A stretch of 64,000 bases of DNA from Pseudorhodobacter aquimaris (lineage in GTDB: Bacteria > Pseudomonadota > Alphaproteobacteria > Rhodobacterales > Rhodobacteraceae), in NCBI RefSeq assembly GCF_001202025.1, contig NZ_LGHS01000066.1, forward strand, positions 62,001 through 126,000, written 5' to 3'. The translations under genes were made by a program, and so were the position numbers. The notes under the pieces are model-generated. The model saw only the letters and a list, made by a program, of their open reading frames with translations, ran no database searches and was not told the DNA's origin. Within the stretch, counting starts at the first letter, position 1. Every line of letters starts with the position of its first letter. Shown one piece after another: positions 47,129 to 56,071 of this stretch.

Positions 47129-48477
47129 TGTGCCACCTCTATCTGTGAATCATCGTGGCGTTCCAGCCAGCCTGTCACCGCGTTGCGGCGGTCGAAAACC
47201 TTTTGCGCGGCCTCCATCACCTGCTCTGGCGTGACGGCTTGCAAGATATCGGGCCAGGCCTGCACATCGGCGACCGTGAGGCCGGTGGTCAGGGCGGTGC
47301 CATAGGTGCGGGCCAAGCCTTCGACGTTGTCGCGGGCATAGATCTCATCCGCGCGAAGCTGGCGTTTGATGCGGGCGAATGCGTCAGGGTCCACGCCATC
47401 CTTTAGAAACTGTGCGATAACACCGTCAACCGCGCTTTCCAGATCAGCAAGCGAGGTGCCGGGCGTGGGGACGGCAACAACGCCGAAATCAGTCGCATCC
47501 AACGACATGCCGGAGTAGAACGCACTGCTATACACGGCCTTCGGCGCCTCTCCGAACTGCAAGGCCTGCGCCATCACAGAGGTTGTGCCGCTGCCGCCCA
47601 AAAGCTCTGCCAAAACGCTGAGGGCGGCGGCCTCTTCTTGGGTGCCGCTGTCGCGTTCGGGGGCCAGATAGGTGCGGATCATATAGGGTTGGGCCACGCG
47701 GTCATCCGACATGGAGAGCCTGCGCTCGGCCAGTTGCGGCGGCTCGGTTGTGCGCAGGCGGGGCGCAAGATCGGGGGTGGGGGGCACCGGCCCGTAGTGG
47801 GTTTCGGCCATGGCTTTGACCTCATCGGGGGTCACGTCACCCGCGACGATCAAAACGGCATTATTCGGCGCATAATAGGTGCGGTAAAATGCCAGAGCAT
47901 CTTCGCGGGTCAGGGCCTCTGCCTCATGTTTCCAGCCGATAACGGGCGTGCCGTAGGGATGGTTGAGGTATTGCGCCGCGCGCCGCTGTTCGCCGAAAAG
48001 CGCGCCCGGGTCGCTGTCGGTGCGCTGCGCGCGTTCCTCGATGATCACGGCGCGTTCGGTTTTGACATCCTGCTCAGAGAGGAGCAAACCGCGCATGCGG
48101 TCGGCCTCCATCTTCATCATCAGGTCAAGCCGGTCGGCCGCAACCCGTTGATAATAGGCGGTGTAATCATAAGAGGTGAAGGCGTTATCATTGCCGCCCT
48201 GTGCCTCGACCGTCGCGGAAAATTCGCCGGGGGCCATGGTGTCGGTGCCTTTGAACATCAGATGTTCCAGAAAATGCGCAATGCCGGATTTGCCGGGCAA
48301 CTCATCGGCTGATCCGGTTTTATACCAGACCATATGGGTCACAACGGGGGCGCGATGATCCTCGATCACCACGGCCTCCAGCCCGTTTTCCAATGTGAAT
48401 GTGCTGACATTATCGGCAAGCGCCGAACTCGCTGGAAAGGCCCCCAAAACAAGGGTGAGCAACAGGCTGCGCAACAT
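47125..48477 (-). CDS. M16 family zinc peptidase, active subunit
   Basis: 450 aa with a signal peptide (~21 residues, ending ALA). The inverted zinc motif is H68-F-L-E71-H72 (GIAHFLEHLMFKGT), with the distal glutamate probably in ERAVIIEE. It should degrade peptides in the periplasm together with the inactive partner encoded next. The ATG at 48477 has GGAGG 8 nt upstream; a TTG six bases earlier is less likely. Confidence 0.93.
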   Translation of the reverse strand: MLRSLLLTLVLGAFPASSALADNVSTFTLENGLEAVVIEDHRAPVVTHMVWYKTGSADELPGKSGIAHFLEHLMFKGTDTMAPGEFSATVEAQGGNDNAFTSYDYTAYYQRVAADRLDLMMKMEADRMRGLLLSEQDVKTERAVIIEERAQRTDSDPGALFGEQRRAAQYLNHPYGTPVIGWKHEAEALTREDALAFYRTYYAPNNAVLIVAGDVTPDEVKAMAETHYGPVPPTPDLAPRLRTTEPPQLAERRLSMSDDRVAQPYMIRTYLAPERDSGTQEEAAALSVLAELLGGSGTTSVMAQALQFGEAPKAVYSSAFYSGMSLDATDFGVVAVPTPGTSLADLESAVDGVIAQFLKDGVDPDAFARIKRQLRADEIYARDNVEGLARTYGTALTTGLTVADVQAWPDILQAVTPEQVMEAAQKVFDRRNAVTGWLERHDDSQIEVAQ

Positions 48478-48565
48478 CAGCAATCCTCCGTTTGGTGTGC
48501 GATGTTACACCTAACGGCCCAAGGGTCAGGGTCAAGCCTTCTTCGCGCGGATGTGAAGCTGCGTG

Positions 48566-49090
48566 TTACTCGCCGTCTTGTGCCGGAGGGGCCGAGACGT
48601 TGCGCACCCCGCGGGCGCGCCAGCGTTCCAGCTCGGCGTGCTGGTCAAGCGATTGTTCGTCATAGGCCTTGTAATAGACGTTCACGTTAAACAGACGTTC
48701 CATCACCCGGCCCTTATTGTCGCGGCGGTGTTCAAGATCGGCAGAGGCTAGTTCGGTGCGGATCGCAGCAGCGGTGCCATAGCGCCCGGTGTGATTGACC
48801 AAAGTGCTGTCGCCCGCAGGAACACCCGTGCCTGTGCGCAACCGTCCGCCAAGGGCGGCGACGGCGTCAGCTTCGGGGGTGGGGTCGGTCAGGTTGGCAC
48901 CACCCGCAGTGGGTTCGGGCAGGGCGGCCAGATCATCCGGCATTTGCAGCGGCTTGGGCGGCAGAATCGAAAATTCATCCGGCCCATTACCGGTTGCCTG
49001 CAGGTTCATCAAACGTGGCTCTCCGCCACTACAGGCAGAAATAAGCATCGCAATCGCGGCAAGCGCCACGGTTCCTTTTGTTGCAAGCAT
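48566..49090 (-). CDS. DUF3035 lipoprotein
   Basis: 174 aa with a lipobox LISAC, cysteine at position 20, so it is probably lipidated and held in the envelope. The proline-rich PDEFSILPPKPLQMPDDLAALPEP block is the core of DUF3035, a family I associate mainly with Rhodobacterales. Function unknown. It follows lspA, which would cleave its signal peptide, by 52 bp. Confidence 0.88.
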   Translation of the reverse strand: MLATKGTVALAAIAMLISACSGGEPRLMNLQATGNGPDEFSILPPKPLQMPDDLAALPEPTAGGANLTDPTPEADAVAALGGRLRTGTGVPAGDSTLVNHTGRYGTAAAIRTELASADLEHRRDNKGRVMERLFNVNVYYKAYDEQSLDQHAELERWRARGVRNVSAPPAQDGE

Positions 49091-49142
49091 CTCCGCCTCC
49101 TTCGCTTTGGTTGCCCATGTTTAGCCGAAAGTAATCGGCGCG

Positions 49143-49625
49143 TCACGGGGTCTTTCGCGCCTTTCCCTTGCTATCGGCGGCGAAAAGGACAAGCCCCGCC
49201 GCGCCGGCAAAGATCGCGATATCGGCCACATTGAATGCATAAGGGTTTTCAAACCCGCAGCAAGACATATTCAAAAAGTCGGCCACGGCCCCGTAAGCCA
49301 GCCGGTCGATCACATTGCCCAAAGCACCGCCGATCAGTACCCCGGCCGATATTTGCGCCATCTTGGGCTGTTTGCCGCGCGATACCCAGCGCCAGACCCA
49401 AGCGGTAATCGCAAGCGAGACCGCGATCAAAACCCAGCGCATCACATCCGAATTGTGGGCAAAGAGGCCGAAATTCACCCCTTTGTTCCAAGCCATGCGA
49501 AAGGTCAGATAGGGCGGCCAGATATCCATATCCCCGACCTCACGCAGGTTAAGGCCAAAGACCACGGCCAGTTTGCTGGCCTGATCCAGTACGAATATCA
49601 CCAAAGCCGCCCAGAAAATCCGCAT
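49143..49625 (-). CDS. lspA: Lipoprotein signal peptidase (signal peptidase II)
   Basis: 160 aa with four membrane helices. The family motifs are FVLDQASKLAV near the start, AWNKGVNFGLF, GGALGNVIDRL, and the catalytic aspartates D116 (VADFL) and D135 (FNVADIAI). It cleaves prolipoproteins after lipidation. ATG 49625 begins 1 nt after the purH stop, and the protein length is the usual one; the longer frame upstream overlaps purH. Confidence 0.96.
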   Translation of the reverse strand: MRIFWAALVIFVLDQASKLAVVFGLNLREVGDMDIWPPYLTFRMAWNKGVNFGLFAHNSDVMRWVLIAVSLAITAWVWRWVSRGKQPKMAQISAGVLIGGALGNVIDRLAYGAVADFLNMSCCGFENPYAFNVADIAIFAGAAGLVLFAADSKGKARKTP

Positions 49626-49626
49626 A

Positions 49627-51216
49627 TCAGTGCCGGAAGTGACGCTGGCCGGTAAAGACCATGGCAAGACCTGCGGCATCGGCTGCTTCAATGACCTCAT
49701 TGTCGCGCATCGAGCCGCCGGGCTGGATGATGGCGGTGGCCCCTGCCTCGGCGGCGGTGATCAGCCCGTCGGCAAACGGGAAGAACGCATCCGACGCGAC
49801 AACAGAGCCAATGGTCAAAGGCGTGGCCAGCCCCATTGCCTCGGCCATATCCTGTGCCTTGCGGGCGGCGATACGGGTGCTGTCAACGCGGCTCATCTGG
49901 CCCGCGCCAACGCCGACCGTTGCGCCGTCTTTGACATAGATGATCGCATTGGATTTGACGTGTTTCGCCACCGTCCATGCCATCAAGAGATCGCGCATCT
50001 CAGCGTCCGAGGGCGAGCGCTTGGTCACGACCCGCAGATCCTCCATGGTCACATTTGCCGCGTCACGGTCCTGCACCAGAAATCCGCCCGAAACCTGCCG
50101 GAAAGCAAGGCCGGGGGTGGAGGCATCCGGCAAGGTGCCGGTGGTCAGCAAACGCAGGTTCTTCTTGGCGGCAAAGACGGCACGCGCATCCTCATCGGCG
50201 TCGGGGGCGATGACGACCTCGGTAAAAATCTCCGCGATCTTTTCGGCGGTCGGGCCGTCAAGCAATTGGTTCAACGCGATAATCCCGCCGAATGCCGAGG
50301 TGCGGTCACAATCAAACGCGCGGGCGTAGGCCTCGGCCAAGGTCGCGCCGGTTGCCACGCCGCAAGGGTTGGCGTGTTTGATGATCGCGCAAGCAGGCCC
50401 CTGCCCTGCGAATTCCGCGACCAGTTCAAAGGCCGCATCCGTGTCGTTGATGTTGTTATACGAAAGCTCTTTACCCTGCCATTGCTTGGCGGTTGCCACA
50501 CCGGGGCGGTTTGTCCCGTCGGTATAGAATGCCGCCGCCTGATGCGGGTTTTCACCGTAGCGCAGGGTTTGTGCCAGCGTGCCAGCAAAGGCACGGCGGC
50601 GCGGCGCGGGCATTTCAAGCGCACCGGCCATCCAGTTGGAAACAGCCGCATCATAGGCCGCCGTGCGCCCATAAGCCGTCTGCGACAAACGCTGACGGAA
50701 GGCATAGCTGGTGGCACCATCATTGGCGGTCAGTTCCTCAAGCAATGCGGCGTAATCCTCAGGATCGGTGACCACATTCACAAAACGGTGGTTTTTCGAC
50801 GCGGCGCGGATCATCGCAGGGCCGCCGATATCGATATTCTCGATGCAGGTGTCATAATCAGCCCCCGCCGCCACGGTGGCCTCAAACGGATAGAGGTTCA
50901 CAACCAGCAGATCGATCGGCGCGATGTCATGGGTTTCCATTGCGGTCACATGATCGGCATTGTCGCGCAGCGCCAGCAATCCGCCATGAACCATCGGGTG
51001 CAGGGTCTTTACCCGCCCGTCCATCATCTCGGGAAAGCCGGTGACCTCGGCCACATCGCGGACCTCAAGCCCCGCTTTGCGCAAGGCCGCCGCCGATCCG
51101 CCAGTGGACAGCAGCTCTACCCCCCGCAGCGCCAAGGCGCGGCCAAGGTCGATAAGCCCGGTCTTGTCGGATACAGACAAAAGCGCGCGTTTTACGGGAA
51201 CAAGATCAGCGGTCAT
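49627..51216 (-). CDS. purH: Bifunctional AICAR transformylase / IMP cyclohydrolase
   Basis: 529 aa. N-terminal IMP cyclohydrolase ([62 protein letters not shown]) and C-terminal AICAR formyltransferase ([52 protein letters not shown]). Catalyses the last two steps of purine synthesis. Co-transcribed with lspA downstream and the heparinase-like gene 27 bp upstream. Confidence 0.97.
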   Translation of the reverse strand: MTADLVPVKRALLSVSDKTGLIDLGRALALRGVELLSTGGSAAALRKAGLEVRDVAEVTGFPEMMDGRVKTLHPMVHGGLLALRDNADHVTAMETHDIAPIDLLVVNLYPFEATVAAGADYDTCIENIDIGGPAMIRAASKNHRFVNVVTDPEDYAALLEELTANDGATSYAFRQRLSQTAYGRTAAYDAAVSNWMAGALEMPAPRRRAFAGTLAQTLRYGENPHQAAAFYTDGTNRPGVATAKQWQGKELSYNNINDTDAAFELVAEFAGQGPACAIIKHANPCGVATGATLAEAYARAFDCDRTSAFGGIIALNQLLDGPTAEKIAEIFTEVVIAPDADEDARAVFAAKKNLRLLTTGTLPDASTPGLAFRQVSGGFLVQDRDAANVTMEDLRVVTKRSPSDAEMRDLLMAWTVAKHVKSNAIIYVKDGATVGVGAGQMSRVDSTRIAARKAQDMAEAMGLATPLTIGSVVASDAFFPFADGLITAAEAGATAIIQPGGSMRDNEVIEAADAAGLAMVFTGQRHFRH

Positions 51217-51243
51217 GGATAAATACCTTTTGGCAGCTTGGGG

Positions 51244-52980
51244 TCAGATCACGCCCGGAACATCACTCCGTTCCAGATCGCGGATGGCCAGCGGAGTATC
51301 CTGTGCTTTGGCCAAGGTCCAGCCAATCACGGCATCAAAGCTGCCAACATGGCCCGAAAGTACGATTTGTTTGGAGGCACGGGGGTTCAAACGGCCTTTT
51401 TCCAGATAAACCGACGGCTCTACCGAGAGGTCATTTGCGCCGGTGTGGCGGAAAATCCAGATCTCGCCGCTTCTGAGGGCAAGCGATACGGCATTGCCGC
51501 CAAGGTCGATCGCGGCATCCACATCGGGGTGCAAGTGAAACCGGATGGCAAAGCGGACCTCGCCGCTTGGATCACGTTTCTGGACGCGGGCAAGCTGGGC
51601 GCGGTCGCGTTCAGAGATGGCGCGCAATTCATCCTGCCCGCCCATATGCCGCCCGTCATGCGACAAAAGCAAAAGCCGCGCATGGGTCAGCCCGTGGGTC
51701 GCAACCCAGCCGTTATGGGCCAGGCGCAGGGCGTGGCCGTCGGCGGTCTCACGCGGGCGGGTGCGGGTGACATGGGCGCGGTCGGCCAATACCTCGGGGG
51801 TGCCACGGTTCAACCGGCTGGAGGAGTACCCCTCAATCGTCAGGGTGGAATGGCTGGGCGTGGCACGGCCCGCGCGTAGCCAGTCGGGGCCAAAAGGTGC
51901 CCCCGATCCGCAATTCACAATCACCGGCCGCCGTCCCGATGTCATCTCGAACGCAAGGGTAGAGGCATGGGCCGTCGCGGCCCCGCGCCCTGAGGGCGGG
52001 TCCGAGGCATCAATGATCACCGATGTACGCGCCCCCGTCAGCCGCAAGAACCCCATCGCGAGGCCGGTGCCAACGGCGGCCTTTACCCCCGAGGCCGCAA
52101 GCGCATGGTCCAGCCGCCCGTCCATCCCACGCCCGCCGCCGTGGAACCGTGCAAGCGATCCATCCGCATGGCGCAGGGTGCGCAGGGTGGGGGCGATCCG
52201 CTCTATCGCGGCGCGCTGCGCTTGGGGGACGGGTTGTCCTGCCTCTGACAGGGCTTGGGCGGCCCATGTCAAAAGCGTAAAAACATCCAGCAATTCCTCT
52301 GGATTGCGGCTGGGCAATCCGCCGAATTTGTCGATCTCGGTCTCACATTCGTGCGCGAGGGCGGCGACCGCCGGCTCCACCTCATTTTCCATACCTGTCA
52401 GGGCCAGCCCGGCATAAATCAGCCCGGTCAGTGCCTCAAAACGCGGCACGCCGGGCGCAGAGGCTTGCCAGCGTTGCGACAGGAAGGTGGTCTGCGCGGA
52501 GAGCGAGTCGAAATAGGCTTGGCTCTCGGCGGTGCTGCGCCCGCTCAGGAGGAACAACGCGTGATGGATCCAGCGGATCAGTCGCCGTCCGGTGATATCA
52601 GGGGTCCAGCCCGGACCATTGCCTTTGCCAAAGCGTGTGATCCACTCCCATGTCCAGTCTTGGGCACATCGGCGCGCAATCGGATCCCCGACGGCGGCCA
52701 GATCATCAAGCCAGACAAAACCATGTGCCGCGACCCAAAATTCGGGCGCAGTGGTCGGCGCATCCCAAAGCGGTTTTCCGGGGGCCTCTATCAGATGGCC
52801 GGCCAGTAGGTAGTTGCCAATGGTCAACTGCTTGCCGCGTGCGAACAGCCCGATGCTGCGGGGTTCGGGTTGTGAGACGAATCCCGTCACGGCATGGCTG
52901 CGCTGCGCCCGCCGAGCGGCCAACCGGTTCTGCAAACGCGATATCTGCGCTGCGAGCCCGTCTTTAAGCGGGTAAGCCAA
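51244..52980 (-). CDS. Heparinase II/III family protein
   Basis: 578 aa. The N-terminal alpha/alpha-barrel region (GLFARGKQLTIGNYLLAG, WTWEWITRFGKGNGPGWTPDITGRRLIRWIHHALF) is followed by a beta-sandwich starting near residue 345 (LAFEMTSGRRPVIVNCGSGAPFGPDWLRAGRATPSHSTLTI), the heparinase II/III-like lyase layout. No signal peptide, so it seems cytoplasmic. Start is TTG (GAGG 4 nt upstream); no in-frame ATG is near. A gene of this type between rsmB and purH is common in Rhodobacteraceae; its substrate there is unknown. Confidence 0.88.
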   Translation of the reverse strand: MAYPLKDGLAAQISRLQNRLAARRAQRSHAVTGFVSQPEPRSIGLFARGKQLTIGNYLLAGHLIEAPGKPLWDAPTTAPEFWVAAHGFVWLDDLAAVGDPIARRCAQDWTWEWITRFGKGNGPGWTPDITGRRLIRWIHHALFLLSGRSTAESQAYFDSLSAQTTFLSQRWQASAPGVPRFEALTGLIYAGLALTGMENEVEPAVAALAHECETEIDKFGGLPSRNPEELLDVFTLLTWAAQALSEAGQPVPQAQRAAIERIAPTLRTLRHADGSLARFHGGGRGMDGRLDHALAASGVKAAVGTGLAMGFLRLTGARTSVIIDASDPPSGRGAATAHASTLAFEMTSGRRPVIVNCGSGAPFGPDWLRAGRATPSHSTLTIEGYSSSRLNRGTPEVLADRAHVTRTRPRETADGHALRLAHNGWVATHGLTHARLLLLSHDGRHMGGQDELRAISERDRAQLARVQKRDPSGEVRFAIRFHLHPDVDAAIDLGGNAVSLALRSGEIWIFRHTGANDLSVEPSVYLEKGRLNPRASKQIVLSGHVGSFDAVIGWTLAKAQDTPLAIRDLERSDVPGVI

Positions 52981-53083
52981 GATGCCTCATTTTGGTTGCC
53001 ACTCGATCACTGCGCCCGATTTCGGGTCTGCTTGGTGCCGATCATAGCGGCCTGTCACGGCGCTGTCACCGCAAATTGAAGCC

Positions 53084-54367
53084 TCAGGTTGCAGGTATGC
53101 GCAGCCGCGCCATGAAAAACCCGTCCATGCCGCCGGTCTCGGCCCAATAGTCGGGACGCAGGCGCATGCCGCCGTCCTTGGTAATCCATTCGGGGGCGAT
53201 GCCGTCAAGGCTCGGGGGTTCTACGGTCAGGCCGGGGTGGCGCGTCAGGGCCGCGGTCAGCTGGTCCTCGCCCTCTTCGGCCAAAAGCGAGCAGGTGCAA
53301 AACACCAGCCGCCCGCCGGGCTTGAGGAAGCCGAGCGCGCGGTCGATCAGGGCCGCTTGCAATTCGGCCAATGCGGGGACTTCGCTGCCATCCTTGGCAA
53401 AGGGCAGGTCGGGGTGGCGGCGCAGGGTGCCGGTTGCCGAACAGGGCGCATCCAAAAGCACCGCATCGTAACGCGCATCCGGCACCCAATGCAGCGCATC
53501 GGTAGCGATGATCTTGGCCGCAAGCCCCGTACGCGCAAGGTTCTCATGCAGCCGTGCAAGGCGCGGGGATGAGATATCCACGGCTGTCACCTTGGCCCCT
53601 GTGGCGGCCAGCTGCAGGGTTTTCCCACCCGGCGCGGCGCAAAGATCCAGAACCTCTTCGCCGTCTTTTGCATCCAGCAGGCGTGCAGCAAGGGCGGCGG
53701 CGGCATCCTGGACCCACCATTCGCCGGCCTCGAAACCGGGCAGGGTAGAGACTTGTACCGATTGGTTGATTCGCAGGCTGCCAGTGGGCAGGGTGGTCGC
53801 GCCCTCAATTTCCGGTGGGGTCGATTTCGGGGTCAGATCCAGCGGCGGGGTCTGTGCCTGAACCGCCTCAATCGTCGAGACGACATCACGGCCCCAACGA
53901 TGGACCAGCGGCTGGCGCAGCCATTGGGGCATTTTCTGCGGCGGCATTTTGGCAAAAGGGTCGGGCGTGGCCGCGACCTTGCGCAGCACCGCATTGACCA
54001 GACCCGTCATATGCTGCGTGCGGTTGCCGTGGCGGACCAGATCGACCATCGCGTTGACCACGCCATGAGCGGCCGATCCATCAACGGCCAGTTCCACCAC
54101 ACCCAACCGCAAGACATTGCGCACCAGCGCGGGCGGCGATTTGCGTAGATAGGGCTTGAGGACCTTATCGGCCTGTTCGATATGGCGCAGGGTGGTCAGC
54201 ACAAGCCGCTGTGCGCGGGCACGATCCGAGGGTGACAGCCCCAAGACGGGGCTACCGTCGGCCTCCAGCACTTGTCCCAGCTGCGCGCCGTCTTCCAGCA
54301 CCGCCTCCAAAAGCGCCAAGGCCGCGCCGCGTGCCGATGTTCCGTTGCCCGCCATATGTTCACCCAT
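53084..54367 (-). CDS. rsmB: 16S rRNA (cytosine-967-C5)-methyltransferase
   Basis: 427 aa. N-terminal NusB-like RNA-binding domain (AALALLEAVLEDGAQLGQVL, VNAMVDLVRHGNRTQHMTGLVNAVLRK), then the Rossmann methyltransferase: VLDLCAAPGGKTLQLA (SAM), VTAVDISSPRL, LLDAPCSATGTLRRHPD and FCTCSLLAEEGE with the catalytic cysteine. Start chosen at ATG 54367, with ATG 54355 as an alternative; a much longer frame upstream is not supported by homology. Divergent from the small DUF1674 gene. Confidence 0.95.
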   Translation of the reverse strand: MGEHMAGNGTSARGAALALLEAVLEDGAQLGQVLEADGSPVLGLSPSDRARAQRLVLTTLRHIEQADKVLKPYLRKSPPALVRNVLRLGVVELAVDGSAAHGVVNAMVDLVRHGNRTQHMTGLVNAVLRKVAATPDPFAKMPPQKMPQWLRQPLVHRWGRDVVSTIEAVQAQTPPLDLTPKSTPPEIEGATTLPTGSLRINQSVQVSTLPGFEAGEWWVQDAAAALAARLLDAKDGEEVLDLCAAPGGKTLQLAATGAKVTAVDISSPRLARLHENLARTGLAAKIIATDALHWVPDARYDAVLLDAPCSATGTLRRHPDLPFAKDGSEVPALAELQAALIDRALGFLKPGGRLVFCTCSLLAEEGEDQLTAALTRHPGLTVEPPSLDGIAPEWITKDGGMRLRPDYWAETGGMDGFFMARLRIPAT

Positions 54368-54429
54368 GTTGTCTGTCCGTCCCAAGCCGCCTATATCAAA
54401 GCAGGTGCCCAGACAAGGAAGGCCGGACC

Positions 54430-54612
54430 ATGCCCGACAAAGACAGCGAACTCCCCCCCGCCGCCCAACGTGCGCTTGCCGAGGCCGAGGCGCGCCGTAA
54501 AGAGGCCGATGCAAAGGTTGCCGCCATGCCCAAAGAACTGGGCGGGCGTGACGGGCCTGAGGCCGTGCGCTATGGCGATTGGGAAAAGAAAGGTATCGCC
54601 GTCGATTTCTGA
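54430..54612 (+). CDS. DUF1674 protein (SDHAF4-like succinate dehydrogenase assembly factor)
   Basis: 60 aa. Basic-acidic N-terminal helix (PPAAQRALAEAEARRKEADA) and the conserved C-terminal ELGGRDGPEAVRYGDWEKKGIAVDF, which is the DUF1674 signature shared with the mitochondrial flavination/assembly factor SDHAF4. GGAAGG lies 7 nt before the ATG. Probably binds the flavinylated SdhA subunit during assembly. Convergent with chrR. Confidence 0.9.
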   Translation: MPDKDSELPPAAQRALAEAEARRKEADAKVAAMPKELGGRDGPEAVRYGDWEKKGIAVDF

Positions 54613-54618
54613 TCGCGG

Positions 54619-55260
54619 TCAGATACGCAAGAAAGGTTGCGCCAGACGTGGCAGCAGACCGTTGAACCGCAAAGGCGCTTCGGTGGCGGCAAGGCAGATG
54701 CAATCGGGGCCTTCCTCGGCCACGGGTTGATGGTGCAAATCATCATTGGCGATCTCAAGGTCGCCGGGGCCGAAACGGTCGGTCTCGTCACTGAACGCCC
54801 CTTGCAGGACCAGCGTCAGCTCCATGCCGCGGTGGCTGTGATCGGCCACCTTTTGACCGGCCGGGATATAGAGAAGACGCGCCGTCGCCCCCGCATCCGT
54901 GGGCAGGATCGCCTGCCGCACGCCCATCCCGATGGACCGCCATTTGACCGACGCAAGATCACCGCCGACATAATCCACCAATGGTGCGGGCAGAACCTTG
55001 CAAGCCTTGCGGCGCAGGCGCGGGGCGGGCGCGGGTTGTGTCAGCCGGTCCAATGTGGCGGTCAGGCTGCTTTCCATCATCGCCACGCTGTCGCATTCCC
55101 CCATCAAGGCGCCCCCGATGGCGTCAAAGGCCCCCAGTCGCGCGCGACATTCATCGCAAAACGACAGATGGGCGGCGATGACCAGATTGAACGCCTCGGG
55201 CAATTGGCCCGCAGAATAGCCCATAAGAAGCTGGTCAGTGATATGATGGCGGATTGTCAT
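54619..55260 (-). CDS. chrR: ChrR family anti-sigma factor
   Basis: 213 aa zinc-binding anti-sigma factor. The N-terminal anti-sigma domain keeps the ligand set H6, H31, C35, C38 (HLSFCDEC), and the C-terminal cupin keeps H141, H143, E147 and H177, the same positions described for Rhodobacter sphaeroides ChrR. It holds RpoE inactive until singlet oxygen or related oxidants act through the cupin domain. It lies 12 bp downstream of rpoE in the same operon. Confidence 0.95.
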   Translation of the reverse strand: MTIRHHITDQLLMGYSAGQLPEAFNLVIAAHLSFCDECRARLGAFDAIGGALMGECDSVAMMESSLTATLDRLTQPAPAPRLRRKACKVLPAPLVDYVGGDLASVKWRSIGMGVRQAILPTDAGATARLLYIPAGQKVADHSHRGMELTLVLQGAFSDETDRFGPGDLEIANDDLHHQPVAEEGPDCICLAATEAPLRFNGLLPRLAQPFLRI

Positions 55261-55272
55261 AGGTGTCTTCTT

Positions 55273-55818
55273 TCAGCTCATCTTGTGGCGCAGACGTTCC
55301 AGCGCCAGCCGGATGCGGGATTTTATGGTGCCAAGCGGCAGACCGGTCTCAGTCGCGATTTCGCTATGAGAGAGGTCGTGAAAATAGGCGCGCTCAATCA
55401 GATCGCGCTGTTTTTGCGGCAAAAGGGCCAGCGCCTCACCCAGACGTTCGGTGTCCTGGCTCAGCTCCAGCGCCTCGTGCTGGTCGGGTTCTGCCTCGGG
55501 GCCCCATGTCAGCTCTTCGGGCTCGGGGCGGCGGGATTTGCGCAGTGCGTCGATGCGGCGGTTGCGGGCGATGGTAAAGATCCATGTCGCCGCCGAGGCG
55601 CGGGCCGGATCAAACAGATGCGCCTTTTGCCACAGGGTTGCCATGACATCCTGTGCGCATTCCTCGGCCAAAGTGGCGCTGGCACCGGATTTCATCAAAA
55701 ACCCTTTGATGCGTGGGGCAAAATGCCGGAACAGCGCGGCAAAGGCCGCCTTGTCTTGTGTATCGCGGACGCGCAAAATCAGCGCACTCCAATCCTCTGG
55801 TGTTGTCTCGGATGACAC
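55273..55818 (-). CDS. rpoE: ECF sigma factor RpoE (ECF11 type)
   Basis: 181 aa from the GTG at 55818, which has AAAGGGA about 7 nt upstream. Region 2 (AFAALFRHFAPRIKGFLMKSGAS, CAQDVMATLWQKAHLFDPARASAATWIFTIARNRRIDALRK) and region 4 (LPQKQRDLIERAYFHDLSHSEIATETGLPLGTIKSRIRLALERLRHKM) are complete. The paired ChrR gene identifies it as the photo-oxidative stress sigma factor. An earlier ATG at 55920 is excluded by the promoter, whose transcript would begin about there. Confidence 0.93.
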   Translation of the reverse strand: MSSETTPEDWSALILRVRDTQDKAAFAALFRHFAPRIKGFLMKSGASATLAEECAQDVMATLWQKAHLFDPARASAATWIFTIARNRRIDALRKSRRPEPEELTWGPEAEPDQHEALELSQDTERLGEALALLPQKQRDLIERAYFHDLSHSEIATETGLPLGTIKSRIRLALERLRHKMS

Positions 55819-55924
55819 GGACTTCCCTTTCTGGCGCAGGCAAACCGCTGCGCTCGCCGCAGCATAATGCCGCGAGGCGGTCAGTGCATCTGCTTTTTGA
55901 AAGGGTGCTGTATCTAACATGCAC

Positions 55925-55954
55925 TCTATACTCGCGGTTTGTGCGATTGGATCA
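55925..55954 (-). promoter_or_regulatory. Probable RpoE-dependent promoter of rpoE-chrR
   Basis: On the minus strand TGATCC (55949-55954) is followed by 18 bp and TATAGA (55925-55930). TGATCC as -35 matches the R. sphaeroides RpoE consensus exactly, and the -10 is close to TAAGA-type elements. The spacing and position 107 bp before the rpoE start indicate autoregulation. Confidence 0.7.
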
Positions 55955-56071
55955 CCTTTGAAAGATTTTACCGGCAAAGGGCGCGGCGTATCGCATCAAT
56001 TATGCGATTCAGGGGTTCAAGGATGTAAAGCGGCCCGCTAGCATAGTGACAAAGCATGAAAGGGTTTTGGG

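Noticed and set aside
49630-51222. 530-codon plus-strand frame opposite purH
   Set aside because: Exact antisense of purH; no motif.
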